Source of the DNA: Ooceraea biroi
Lineage: Eukaryota; Arthropoda; Insecta; Hymenoptera; Formicidae
Length of the DNA: 64,000 bases
Assembly: GCF_003672135.1 (NCBI RefSeq)
Contig: NC_039506.1
Coordinates: 19,004,497 to 19,068,496 of the forward strand
Reading direction: 5' to 3'
The notes below the pieces were generated by a model. The model did no database searches. It saw only the letters and a list, made by a program, of their open reading frames with translations, and was not told the origin of the DNA. The translations under genes were made by a program, and so were the position numbers. Positions within the stretch are counted from its first letter, which is position 1; each line of letters opens with the position of its first letter. Below are positions 49,601 through 57,554 of the stretch, piece after piece.

Positions 49601-52600
49601 ATTACTTAGTGAATAATTATTAGAACTAATTATTAAATATATACGTTAGGTATCATAATTATTTTTAAGATTCTAGAATTAATAAATAATTTGGAAATAA
49701 TTTATTAATCCTGCGCATCTTTTATATAAATAGAGAAATAATAAATTATTACGATATATAATATTATAAATAACTGTATCAATGCTAATTAGTGCTAACA
49801 TATATATATTCATCCCATTTTCCGCCTCGGAATCAATGCAGTGTAAGTATAAGTGAAAGAAATGTTACACGCATGCTAACATTTCTCCCTACAAGGTTCA
49901 CAAAGTGTCCCGATCTGGTAAACGGTTTCGGTTTCCCGTTAGTGCCCGATACCAGTTCTATCGCGTGAAACCCGTTATTACCGACGAGGGAGGCCCTAAC
50001 AATTTAATTAACCCCGTGGACGCGCCCCCGTGTCGCCTATCGCCCAGCTTCTTGATTTACGTTCTCGCCGCTACCGAAACCTCAGGCTTAATTACAAACG
50101 GTTTGTCCGTCCACTGGCGGAGTTTACTCGGAGAGCCAAAGAGTCGAGAAGTGCGGCCGCCTTTTCCACTCGTCGATTTCGGGAGCTGATCTCCTAGAAC
50201 GGGTCGGAACTTTCAATTTCCTTCGCGAGATTGCCGGCGCACACACCCGATAACTATACCGGATCGTTGTAATTAGCTTCGACCGTACTTTAACGAGATT
50301 CCAGATCGAGTAGGAGGCTTCAGGAACCGGCGTGCAGGAAGAATGGAAGGCGCGATCGAACAATCGATCTAACGCTTCAACAGGAACGCTTAGCGAGATT
50401 CCGGCATCGCTTTCTGGACCTCTACGTAGCGGAAGTTTCTGCAAGATTTTATGTTACTGTTGTTATGTCTGTTATTGCTGTTACATTTGATTCCTGCAGA
50501 GAATCAGTAAGACTGATGCAGTTTGAATAAAGTGACATCTTTGTTTTGGCGCTCCAGACAGAGGAAAATGATTTCTGATCGTACGTTGATAAATGTGGAT
50601 TGAAACGCAGAAGTAAAATTTATTCATCAGCTACCTTTGATCCAACGTCTTATTCTGCTCGACATAATTTTTCGGTACACGTGAGAATTAGATCAAGCAT
50701 GAAAGATCGAAAAGGACAACGTAATGAGCAGAAATGAAAAATGCCTTCAAGAGCAAATCGCTCGGAACGAATTAACTGGCCATTTCCCTCCCCCTCGAGA
50801 TGGTCCTCGTGTCAATCGCACAATCAAGCGGGTGGTCCCGAATGCGCGCGTACGATTTCAGACAGTAATAAACGGCGGGTGTCGCCTGGCACGAGTGCAT
50901 GCGGAAACGGCACTCCAGAAAGACAGAGAGAATCCGAGAAAGAGGGAGAATCTCGATTGCATTTCAATCTAGCCGAGCATGCAAGATCGGAAAGTGGCTC
51001 GAGTGCGGAAAGAACCTCGAGCCGATGAACCGGATGTCGTACGATCCTCTTTCTCGCGTGTTTCCCCACGTGCACGACACCACGTTCACGAACGTGCGCG
51101 GGCACGCGAATGCGCGCGCGAAGAGGGTAGTTCGCTCTCGTTAAGCCCTCTCGCTGGCGGAGCGCCCTTAGCCGGCTCGAATTGCACTCGTCGCGCGGGG
51201 TTGAACGGAGGGGAAGAGGGTGAAGGTGGAACAGACGGACGAAGGGGAGCGATCTTCAGCACCTTCCGCACCGAAAGAGAAGGGAGAGAGAGAGAGGCTG
51301 AATGTCTAGAAGGGTTGCCGAGAAATATTCATCGATGCGAACGAATTGGGGCACTCGCGCTGGAAAGGGTTGCCAGACACCACCGAGAAAAGCGGTTAAT
51401 TATCGCGCGCAACGAATGACTGACTGCCTTCTGGTTCGCCGGTTCCTTAAACCTTTATTCGAGCAACCTACTTTCACGAGGCCGGCGAACCACCGAGCTG
51501 CCGTTTGCCGACACTGATGTTTCGTACGCCTGTGTTTTCTTGCAGGCGTGGCGGACTCGCCTCGTGCTTTTGTCCGCTTGTCAAACGCTAATTACTGTTA
51601 CATCGGAGAGTGCAGCAGGCGACAGGTCCTGGACAGATGCTGGATCCCAGCCGCGCGCTGGGACCCGGATCAAGATGCAAATCCTAGCCTGAATAAAACG
51701 TCCCATCAACGGTTTTTTATAGAAAGAAGCTGATTAATCTATTACGACCTGACTAGCTGTTACTATCGATAGTTAATCTAATTTTACGGTGCCAGCTGTA
51801 GTCGAAACAACTGCTTTTTTTATCGCTCAAGTGAATCCTTGGCAGAATAGCTTCCGCAACATTTTCACGCAAACTGAAGCTAATTAATCTATCATGATCT
51901 AGGATCTAGAATGCTAGGATCGCTAATTAATCTACTTTATTTGCTGAAATTGAGATAAAAATGCTTTTCCTTCGAGAGAGAGACCCAATAGAAGGCAGCT
52001 AACATTCATAATAACTTTTTTTTAGGTTTGCACGATTTTCATTCGTTACTAGACATTGGATAGTAGCTGTATCAGTTCACTGTACGTGCAAGAAGCTCTC
52101 CACGCCTGCAGCGCCGAGAGCTGTTCTTCGCCAGCTGTGAATCTCATTCTCGTCCACGACGGCGACAAGAAGCGCTCGACGACGGAGATTTGGAAGAGCC
52201 GAGGGACGCGGATGGCTTTACGAGCCGTTTAATTCTTCGATTACATCAGACAGATCGACAAAAAAATACCAGAAGAAACACATGTGCGATGGTGCAGAGC
52301 TTGACTTCTGGGAGATAAGTCTCGCTTCTTGCATGCGTGACCTTTTCGTTAAATGGAACGTTTCTCAATCGAGAACCTTACGAGCACGCGCGCGCGCGAA
52401 AATTACAGTGGAATCAGGAATTATCTGTCTCAAGCGTCCCAAAAAGAAAACTCGGGCATTTCTCATTAAATAAAAGCGTCATTCATATCATTAAATTGAT
52501 TAAATAATGGCGTTTACAGAATATCTCTTTCGAAGTCACAGTCATTTTGAAGACAACTTATTTTAAAGACGCCGGTTTTAGAATCATTGGTATACCGTGG

Positions 52601-52990
52601 AATCGATGTAACGATGAAAATTACACATTGTATTTATATAAAAGTGTTATTTTTCTGCGTTAATCCGTTCTCATCTACGCGACGGAAGACTAGGCTAAGC
52701 ACACGTCCTCCCACACGTCTCATCCGGATGTCGTCGTGCACGAGGAAATGTTCACTAATAAACGGATTGTCGGCGACCTAAATCACCAACAGAAACGCAA
52801 CGCGTATTTGAATTCCGGCGGCGAACACGTCAATTGGAGCGAACCGAGTGGCTGCAATTTTTGGTCCTCTAACGTCGCAACTCGAGCGTCGCGAGAGAGT
52901 TTCCGGTTGCACAAGAGCTGTTATATATCTACGAGAGTCCTTCATATCATATCGCTGAAATGCAAGCAACTACATTTAGGGAGCTACACA

Positions 52991-53030
<40 letters not shown>

Positions 53031-55655
53031 AAAGAGAGAATCATGATCACAGTAGGAAGTTAATTAAGGGGAGAGCCTGCTTTAGAACGCTGAAAATAAG
53101 GTATATTTTACGAATTGTTTTTGGAGAAACTATACAGCGGATCATTATAAAACTTTGATGCATTTATTAGTACATGCTTAAAGATAAAAAAAAATTATTT
53201 TTTGATTTGAATATATCGCTTGTAGAGGTCGTCCTGGAGAAGTCTTAGTGCAGCCGCGTCGCCGGCATTGCAAATTGGTGAGCATTCTCCTGCCTCCAAA
53301 TTTCGTCTAAACTGAAAAATTGAAATATGTTCTCGTTATTTATGAATTCCCATCGTCGATGAACCAAAGAGAGAAGAAAAAAGTTGAAAAGTGCCAAAAT
53401 GGTGGAGCTTAGAACACAAAAGTACGATTTTTAGGCAAAGTTGTTGACCTTTTTCATGCAAAAGTAATTGTTTAACTTAATGTTTTTATGAATATTAAAG
53501 GTTCATCGACGATGGGAATTCATAAATAATGAGAAAATATTTCAATTTTTCAGTTTGGATGAAATTTGGAGGCGGGAGAATGCTCACCAATTTACAATGC
53601 CTCCAGGACGACCTCTACGGGCGATATATTCAAATAAAAAAATAATTTTTTTTATCTTTAAACATGTACTAATAAATGCATCAAAGTTTTATAATGATCC
53701 GCTGTATAGTTTCTCCAAAAAAATTCGTAAAATTATACCTTATTTTCAACGTTCTAAAGCAGGCTCCCCCCTTAAACAAAGCGACGACTACGTTCGCCGA
53801 TGATTACATTCGCTTCTCGTGCTCGTTGAATGCGCCGTCTTTTAATTAAAATGTCACGAGATTAGGCAAAATCGTATTCGATGTTAATTACATAACGTTA
53901 GTCCCACAATTAGCGGTGATCCTACTAAACGCCGCTCGTGACGAAGTTAACTCACGCGAACTCCCGGTGAGCGCGTGGAGTATTAATTTTACGCTCTTTA
54001 TCTCAGTCTTTCTTTTTCTCGCGTAGAAAATTTTGATCAACCAGAATTTGACCTCTCACAAAAATTTCCCGCTAAACTCGGCGACATCGCGACGTTGCTT
54101 GACCTGGAAGAGGTCTCTCGTCCCTCTTTTGCTCTTCGCCTTCATATTTCAGTTCAATTCATCGGCAAATTGTTCGTGATCAAATAATCGATCGTAATTT
54201 AATCGTGAGTTTGAGGTCCCTCTTATTCTCGTTTCACAAGCTCTCGATACGTGCGATATACCCTGAGATCCAGACGACGACCGCAAAACCGAGACCGAGG
54301 CATCCCCCGACCGCTTGGTCGGCGAGCCAAGAACGCTTCGCGATTCGATCGCGAGCCCGACTGCGAGTGTCGTTTCCTGAAGCGGCGGAGAGAAGAGGGA
54401 GGTGGGAAAGGGGGAGAAGAGAGGGTGTATCGGACCGAGAGGGTTGACAGTGGGTCGTCGCGGTGTCGGTCGTTGGGTCGTCGGCGGTGCCGAGCCGACG
54501 AGAGATGAATGGGTCTGGAAAGCCCGGGGGTGGTTCGCCAGCTGACTGCCGGGGTCGTCATAGCAACGGGACGACCCAGGAGCGCGATCCTGCCCACACC
54601 CCTGCAATATTCATACGCGTCGACCCTTCGCCCCCCCTGCCTCGCCCCGGTAGTGGCCGATTCACCTTTTTTCCTTCCCATTCTTCGCCGATCTCCTTTT
54701 CGGAGCACGACACGAGACCAGGCGGGACCGGCTGGCCTTTCCTGGTCGCCCACCTGCCCATCATCCCTTCGATCGGGCTCGCCCGTGAAACAGGAAAGAA
54801 CGAGAGAAAGAGAAAGAGACAAAAAAGAGATGGCCGAATGAAATTGCACAAACACTACATCATCGTTGAGTGCGGCTTCACCTGACGAAACTGTACTTGG
54901 CAGCCTACGGGGACCTTGCATTCCTCATTGCACGTCACTAACAGATCTCTGAGCGACGGGGAGCAATCAGGCTAATTGTAATTGTACTAGGTAATTAACT
55001 GTCCCTAAAACTGTATATTTAATTAAGATCGAAAATAAAAAATGATCAAAAAGACTCTAAAAATATTAAAAACCTGAAATTAAAACTTAAAATTGAAACT
55101 TCAGTTATTATTCGTAAAATCCTTCTGCATCTTTTTGGGCAATTTCGTGATTCCGCGAATAACATAATTATTAAATATTGTATTAAGGAGTTTAGCAATT
55201 ATCGCGTTGTTATCGAGAGACATTGCAATGTCACAATTATCCTGAGTAACTTCGCTTGCTACTGCTTGATTTAATAATGTTAATATAGTAGTTTGTGCAA
55301 GGAGATATTACCAAGTATCATTAAGTAATTACGTGTCTATTTAGTAAAGGGACTTTGGCATAATTTCACGCGTTTAAAGCACACTCTACGAATTACCAAC
55401 TCGGTTCGCTCCGGCTCTATCATCTCGGATGTCAAAGCGGAGTGGTGAGAGTAATTTAGTATTAATGCAAAGTATGAATACAGGCTACTGTGTGTGTGTG
55501 CGTGTGTGCGCGCGCGCGCGCAATTGTACTGTGCGGAGCAAAGGATACGTATATCTGATCCCTGCTGTACCGAACTTGGAGATTCCGATTGATACCAATC
55601 TCGTCGATGTCGCTGATAACTGTCATGTCCGGCACGCCGCATTCAGGGCCCGAGC
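26894..55655 (-). CDS. MyTH4-FERM unconventional myosin, class XV-like (14 exons, N-terminus missing)
   Basis: An actin-based motor with a cargo-binding tail. Exons in transcript order: 55655-55549, 48137-48075, 37594-37342, 36144-35807, 35713-35231, 34706-33803, 33533-33281, 32570-31535, 31452-30863, 30771-30576, 30360-28923, 28497-28223, 28056-27607 and 27136-26894. Every phase matches, giving 2,208 residues plus stop; only an N-terminal exon (one base of a split codon onward) is unseen. Domain order is motor with P-loop GESGAGKT (98-105), switch I NDNSSRFG (148-155) and switch II DIFGFE (375-380); three IQ motifs (about 700-764); a charged helix; a Pro/His-rich linker; MyTH4 (from about 1072); FERM (about 1260-1597); MyTH4 (from about 1678); FERM; and a Gln-rich tail. 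No SH3 is evident between the tandems, which disfavours class VII. Drosophila sisyphus/Myo10A (class XV) is the likely counterpart; class XXII is the alternative. Confidence 0.9.
27607..28056 (-). CDS. Myosin exon 13: second FERM, F2-F3 lobes
   Basis: 150 codons, phase 0 on both sides (acceptor TTTGCAG, donor CAG|GTAAGA). Contains LPSRLVPCL, RATIFDVMQSFTSNWP and LWLAVDQKGLHLLE, the PH-like third lobe typical of myosin FERM domains. Confidence 0.92.
28223..28497 (-). CDS. Myosin exon 12: second FERM, F1-F2 lobes
   Basis: Acceptor ATATAG, donor GCT|GTGAGT. GYAIYEVLGPTERSLIPEE through HHFFLFKKHLFLDQYMN to LRADRFPITEKEA is the ubiquitin-like to acyl-CoA-binding-like transition of a FERM domain. 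Confidence 0.92.
28923..30360 (-). CDS. Myosin exon 11: end of FERM 1, second MyTH4, start of FERM 2
   Basis: The largest exon (1,438 nt), residues 1408-1886. It covers the end of FERM 1 (to about WITE, 1597), a basic linker without a visible SH3 domain, and MyTH4 2 (YWAFSRQQIPQSL, ENLLGELYLQLIKQTTDHP, LRHWALLSLACSVILPP). The start of FERM 2 follows (RRPIYARFHFMDGQYHAVEF). Donor ATGG|GTGCGT. Confidence 0.94.
30576..30771 (-). CDS. Myosin exon 10: FERM 1 interior
   Basis: 196 nt, acceptor GATTGCAG, donor AAG|GTAGAA. Encodes a Ser/Thr/Gly-rich loop, then RFVFKRRLFRNPREISQDP and VEVNMLYAQAVYNVVK, the FERM F1-F2 junction. Confidence 0.9.
30863..31452 (-). CDS. Myosin exon 9: first MyTH4 and start of FERM 1
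   Basis: 590 nt after TTCGCTAG. DLCKYMRGEMKL, EELRDEIFVQCIRQATNNP and VWLLLCLAIVAFQPSKLL form the MyTH4 core. CRFFFLDGRTKAIDVHPTD opens FERM 1. Donor GAGAT|GTAAGT. Confidence 0.94.
31535..32570 (-). CDS. Myosin exon 8: linker with Pro-, His- and Gln-rich tracts
   Basis: 1,036 nt, residues 800-1145. After an acidic helical part (NLFSFLSDVQ) comes a disordered segment. It has eight consecutive Pro (about 923-930), a poly-His run (about 1012-1016) and Gln-rich stretches, with YESVLP and several SPP sites. The exon ends in the MyTH4 start (YHDIVEFAQNYFNSH). Donor AGA|GTGAGT. Confidence 0.9.
33281..33533 (-). CDS. Myosin exon 7: IQ motifs 2-3 and charged helix
   Basis: 253 nt. ALKVQHAYRGWKLR and AIVIQSHLRGVFARE are IQ motifs binding light chains or calmodulin. 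They are followed by EMRRVDEEMRKRERLEEERR, a single-alpha-helix or coiled-coil-like lever extension. Joins directly to exon 8 as EESQR-KAQEEIA. Confidence 0.93.
33803..34706 (-). CDS. Myosin exon 6: lower 50-kDa region, converter and IQ 1
   Basis: 904 nt, acceptor TTATTCAG, donor GAG|GTACGT. Contains HYAGCVTYTVEGFVDKNRD, an insert of Ser/Thr (ATTTMSRGTSKGK) at loop 2, TPWYARCIKPN, LDIIRIRKEGFPIHMSF, the converter (IGRTKVFLR) and IQ 1 (VIQKIWRGYVKRR). Confidence 0.95.
35231..35713 (-). CDS. Myosin exon 5: motor with switch II
   Basis: 161 codons, phase 0 on both sides. Includes LSAILWLGNLSFEDVD, FLGVLDIFGFENF (switch II) and the relay SFEQLCINYTNEKLHKFFN. Acceptor GTGTAG, donor TTA|GTGAGT. 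Confidence 0.95.
35807..36144 (-). CDS. Myosin exon 4: motor with switch I
   Basis: 338 nt. GNAKTVRNDNSSRFGKF (switch I), DYLLEQSRITFQSPGERNYH and FYQVVEAG are near-invariant in myosins. Acceptor TTGTGCAG, donor CAG|GTATTT. Confidence 0.95.
37342..37594 (-). CDS. Myosin exon 3: motor with ATP P-loop
   Basis: 253 nt. EYVNRYHGQKMG, then [20 protein letters not shown] (P-loop and following helix), ending LEANTILEAF. Donor TTCG|GTAATG splits the Gly codon shared with exon 4. Confidence 0.95.
37595..42866. other. Myosin intron, right-hand part of the 10.5-kb intron 2
   Basis: No exon recognised. It carries AT-rich runs (38090-38250), a GA/GT tract near 40070 and CpG-rich stretches with chance open frames (38400-39000, 40700-41300). 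Confidence 0.45.
42867..43239. mobile_element. Perfect 176-bp inverted-repeat element with TTAA ends
   Basis: Arms 42867-43042 and 43064-43239 are identical in inverted orientation over all 176 bp by my reading, with a 21-bp loop. The ends read TTAAGGGGATGCTGGAG. TTAA at both ends fits the target duplication of piggyBac-type elements. No coding capacity, so it is a foldback MITE. Confidence 0.88.
43240..45658. other. Myosin intron 2, no exon recognised
   Basis: AT-rich DNA alternates with CpG-rich patches (43400-43680, 44890-45560). The open frames there lack splice signals and family similarity. Confidence 0.4.
45659..46574. mobile_element. pogo-like (Tc1/mariner superfamily) remnant
   Basis: The left end (TAGAGGAGAATCCC, then ATTATGAGATA, 45659-45685) is an inverted match to the right end (TATCTCATAATCGAGG, then TTTCCTCTA, 46548-46574), with TA at both borders. 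Extra copies of TATGAGATA or its complement occur inside near 45680, 45696, 46037, 46060 and 46350. An internal peptide resembles a pogo/CENP-B helix-turn-helix N-terminus. About 0.9 kb, non-autonomous. Confidence 0.7.
46199..46279 (+). pseudogene. Truncated transposase N-terminus in the pogo-like element
   Basis: ATG followed by 26 codons and a stop. The sequence contains RRQWNREDLAKAVAAV, the W-x-x-E-D-L-x-x-A-V pattern of the psq/CENP-B-type helix-turn-helix at the start of pogo/Tigger/jerky transposases. The rest of the helix-turn-helix, the second DNA-binding domain and the DDE domain are absent. Confidence 0.5.
46608..46684. repeat. (CT)n/(CTAT)n microsatellite
   Basis: A long CT run passes into CTAT tetranucleotides and back to CT. 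Other GA tracts lie at about 47047-47083 and 52995-53028. Confidence 0.95.
46685..48074. other. Myosin intron 2, right of exon 2
   Basis: No exon seen. It has a GA tract near 47047 and a CpG-rich patch at 47160-47430. Confidence 0.4.
48075..48137 (-). CDS. Myosin exon 2: 63-nt motor exon
   Basis: Encodes TYTGSILVAVNPYKEVDIYTN (21 codons), phase 0 on both sides; acceptor TTATCACAG, donor AAT|GTGAGT. A second AG 12 nt upstream would add ATG-TTA-TCA-CAG. The family sequence (IY-TYTGSILVAVNPY) requires the inner site. Confidence 0.93.
48138..49099. other. Myosin intron 1, no exon recognised
   Basis: Unremarkable apart from CpG-rich sequence at 48250-48620. Confidence 0.4.
49100..49340 (-). other. 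Orphan coding-like island in myosin intron 1
   Basis: A minus-strand frame of about 80 codons starting MSFKPPVVDHHPSRSQMLQ has balanced, protein-like composition (GTVIGVPPPFVNGAAM, SYGRPPEPDVIMRGARP), unlike the AT- or CpG-driven frames nearby. No splice signal frames it. After a GA-rich insertion near 49080-49110 a second minus-strand frame continues (FLGDIPAIVESYAAIPSLC). It may be an exon of a nested gene or a piece of a processed pseudogene. I do not recognise the protein. Confidence 0.3.
49341..53063. other. Myosin intron 1, no exon recognised
   Basis: AT-rich at 49380-49800, then CpG-rich patches with many chance frames (49900-50200, 50740-51500). A GA tract lies at 52995-53028. Confidence 0.4.
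53064..53775. mobile_element. TTAA-ended foldback element, ~300-bp arms
   Basis: Arms 53064-53365 and 53500-53775 are imperfect inverted copies around a 134-bp loop. The ends read TTAAGGGGAGAGCCTGC and, inverted, TTAAGGGGGGAGCCTGC. The left arm carries about 25 extra bases at 53240-53264. No coding capacity. The shared TTAAGGGG terminus links it to the element at 42867. Confidence 0.85.
53776..55548. other. Myosin intron 1 next to exon 1
   Basis: CpG-rich at 54200-54970, then AT-rich. A splice-bounded open stretch at 54882-54971 on the minus strand is treated as a finding rather than an exon. Confidence 0.4.
55549..55655 (-). CDS. Myosin exon 1 (first visible): start of the motor
   Basis: 107 nt after TTTTTTCAG. 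SGPECGVPDMTVISDIDE, then IGINRNLQVRYSRDQIY, is the conserved N-terminal motor segment. It joins TYTGSILVAVNPY of the next exon in phase. Donor TAC|GTATCC is weak. The exon starts with two bases of a split codon, so a further upstream exon must exist. Confidence 0.9.
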
Positions 55656-56880
55656 CTGAAAAAATAAAAAAAGAAAGAGATCGTTAATCAATATTAATTA
55701 ATCAATAATATAATCAATCAATCGAGATTCCGGGCATTGCTGGAAGAACTAAAGTTCTTAACTTTGCAATGAAATTATTTTCAATGTTCTCTTTCAGATA
55801 TTTATTGAATTATTGCTGTTACGATTAGCATAATTTACTCCAATATCGATAATTAGAATATTTAAAGTATTAAGAAATTTGATAAACCAATCGATTGAGT
55901 AAACTACTAATAATTGCGGAAAAGATTAAAACTGTTCGTAATTGAACGACTGTAAAACCGTTTTAGGGATTAAGCTTGGCTCATTGCTCGGCGCTTCTGG
56001 CTAATATCGGATTTCATCTGGATTACATTTCTCTTCCACACGCATCAAAGGAAACCCCGCTCGGCTATCTGTTGTGCGACAGTGTAAGTGACAATTATGC
56101 CGCGAGCGAATTAATAGATGATTTCGTTAAATGCCCCATGCTCGAATTCGCATTCGATAAAGCAGCGGGATTTCTCCTACGACCTTGCTGTTCACGAGAC
56201 TTCGCTGATACGTGAGCGAATTTTACAGTCACGTGACTACGTGGAAATTTAAATTTTCATTTCTGTCGGCGACTCGCAGTCTTGCAGATCTCGCTTCGAC
56301 TTTAAACGGCGAGATTGAAGATCGTCGCGGAAATTACACGGCGCGAATTCGCGGCGACGATTTTGATCAGGGGGATGTTTCCGAAAGAGGTTTCACTGTT
56401 TCGTGCTGGAAATCAATTTGCGACAACGACGGTGCACGAAACGCCCCGAAGGGGATCAATCAAGGCGCGCGAGCAAGCGCGCGGGACGCTAGTCGCGTGC
56501 CGGCCAGTTTCCGCAGGTGCGGGGCCGCGCGCACATGCACCTGCAACCACTCGACCGCACCTGCGCTGTCCAGCTGCCGCGGTAATTTCAAGGTTGCGAT
56601 TAGTGGGAGTATGACTGGACCCGCGGTTAAGCATCAACGACGAACTCCGCGAGACGCAGATGGAGCTGCATAGTTTCTGATACTTTGAGTAATCTTTGCG
56701 AGAAACCCAAATTGCGGATACCGAAGAGTTATATAAACGACAATTTTCTGATTAAGTTTCAGATTTATCAGTTACCACACCTGTGAGTCGAAGAAATTCT
56801 TGCCTCATGACTTATCTGTTTTCTGATTCGAGGTCATGTCTAATTAGTAAAGCATAGTTTACTAATGACGGAATTTATTA
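55656..56880. other. Upstream of visible myosin, no exon recognised
   Basis: The missing myosin N-terminal exon should lie here or further right, but no minus-strand frame with a start, a donor and the required phase could be singled out. Confidence 0.4.
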
Positions 56881-57554
56881 ATACACAGTAAAAAATAAAA
56901 TGTTAATTTTAACATTTTTTGCACGTCCCAGAAAGTCCACTCTAAATTTTAAGTTAAAGTAACTCATTCGTCATATGTTACTTCTTGACAAACTAGAAAT
57001 GTTAAGTAATTAACACAATATTTTACATTTATTTTTGTTATTGTAACTTTAAGTGTGATGTAAAAATAACATACAAAGTAATTGAAAACTACATGGAAGA
57101 GAAGTTACAATAACTCATCAGAAAAGTTGATAGAACATTTTTGTTCATACAATATGAACATTTACTTTTTATGTTATATTAACACATGATAGTAATTATT
57201 TCAACTTAAATTATTTTTGATAGAAACATTTAATGTTAGTAAATTTGATTATTTTATATGTCAAAGTTCATGATTATTTGAAGATTTACTTTAACTTCTT
57301 TTAGAATGTTAAACTAACTTTGTGACATGTTGATTGTTTAAAATTATTGTGTTAAAAGCATTTCAAATAATATTCAATTTCTAAGAGACATACACAAAAT
57401 GTTAAGTTATGAAGTTAACATTAATGTAACATATCAAATTGTTATAAAAATAATAACATATCAGTTGTATGTTAATTTTACATTGAAGTAGTAATCAAAA
57501 CATGGCAACAAAAGAAAATTTTAACATATGGACGCACAATTTTTAACGGTGTAT
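56881..57554. mobile_element. AT-rich MITE-like element
   Basis: The left end ATACACAGTAAAAAAT and the right end (reverse complement ATACACCGTTAAAAAT) form short imperfect terminal inverted repeats about 670 bp apart. Both are followed inward by GTTAAAATT or GTTAATTTT. The interior is rich in AACAT and TGTTA repeats. Confidence 0.5.
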
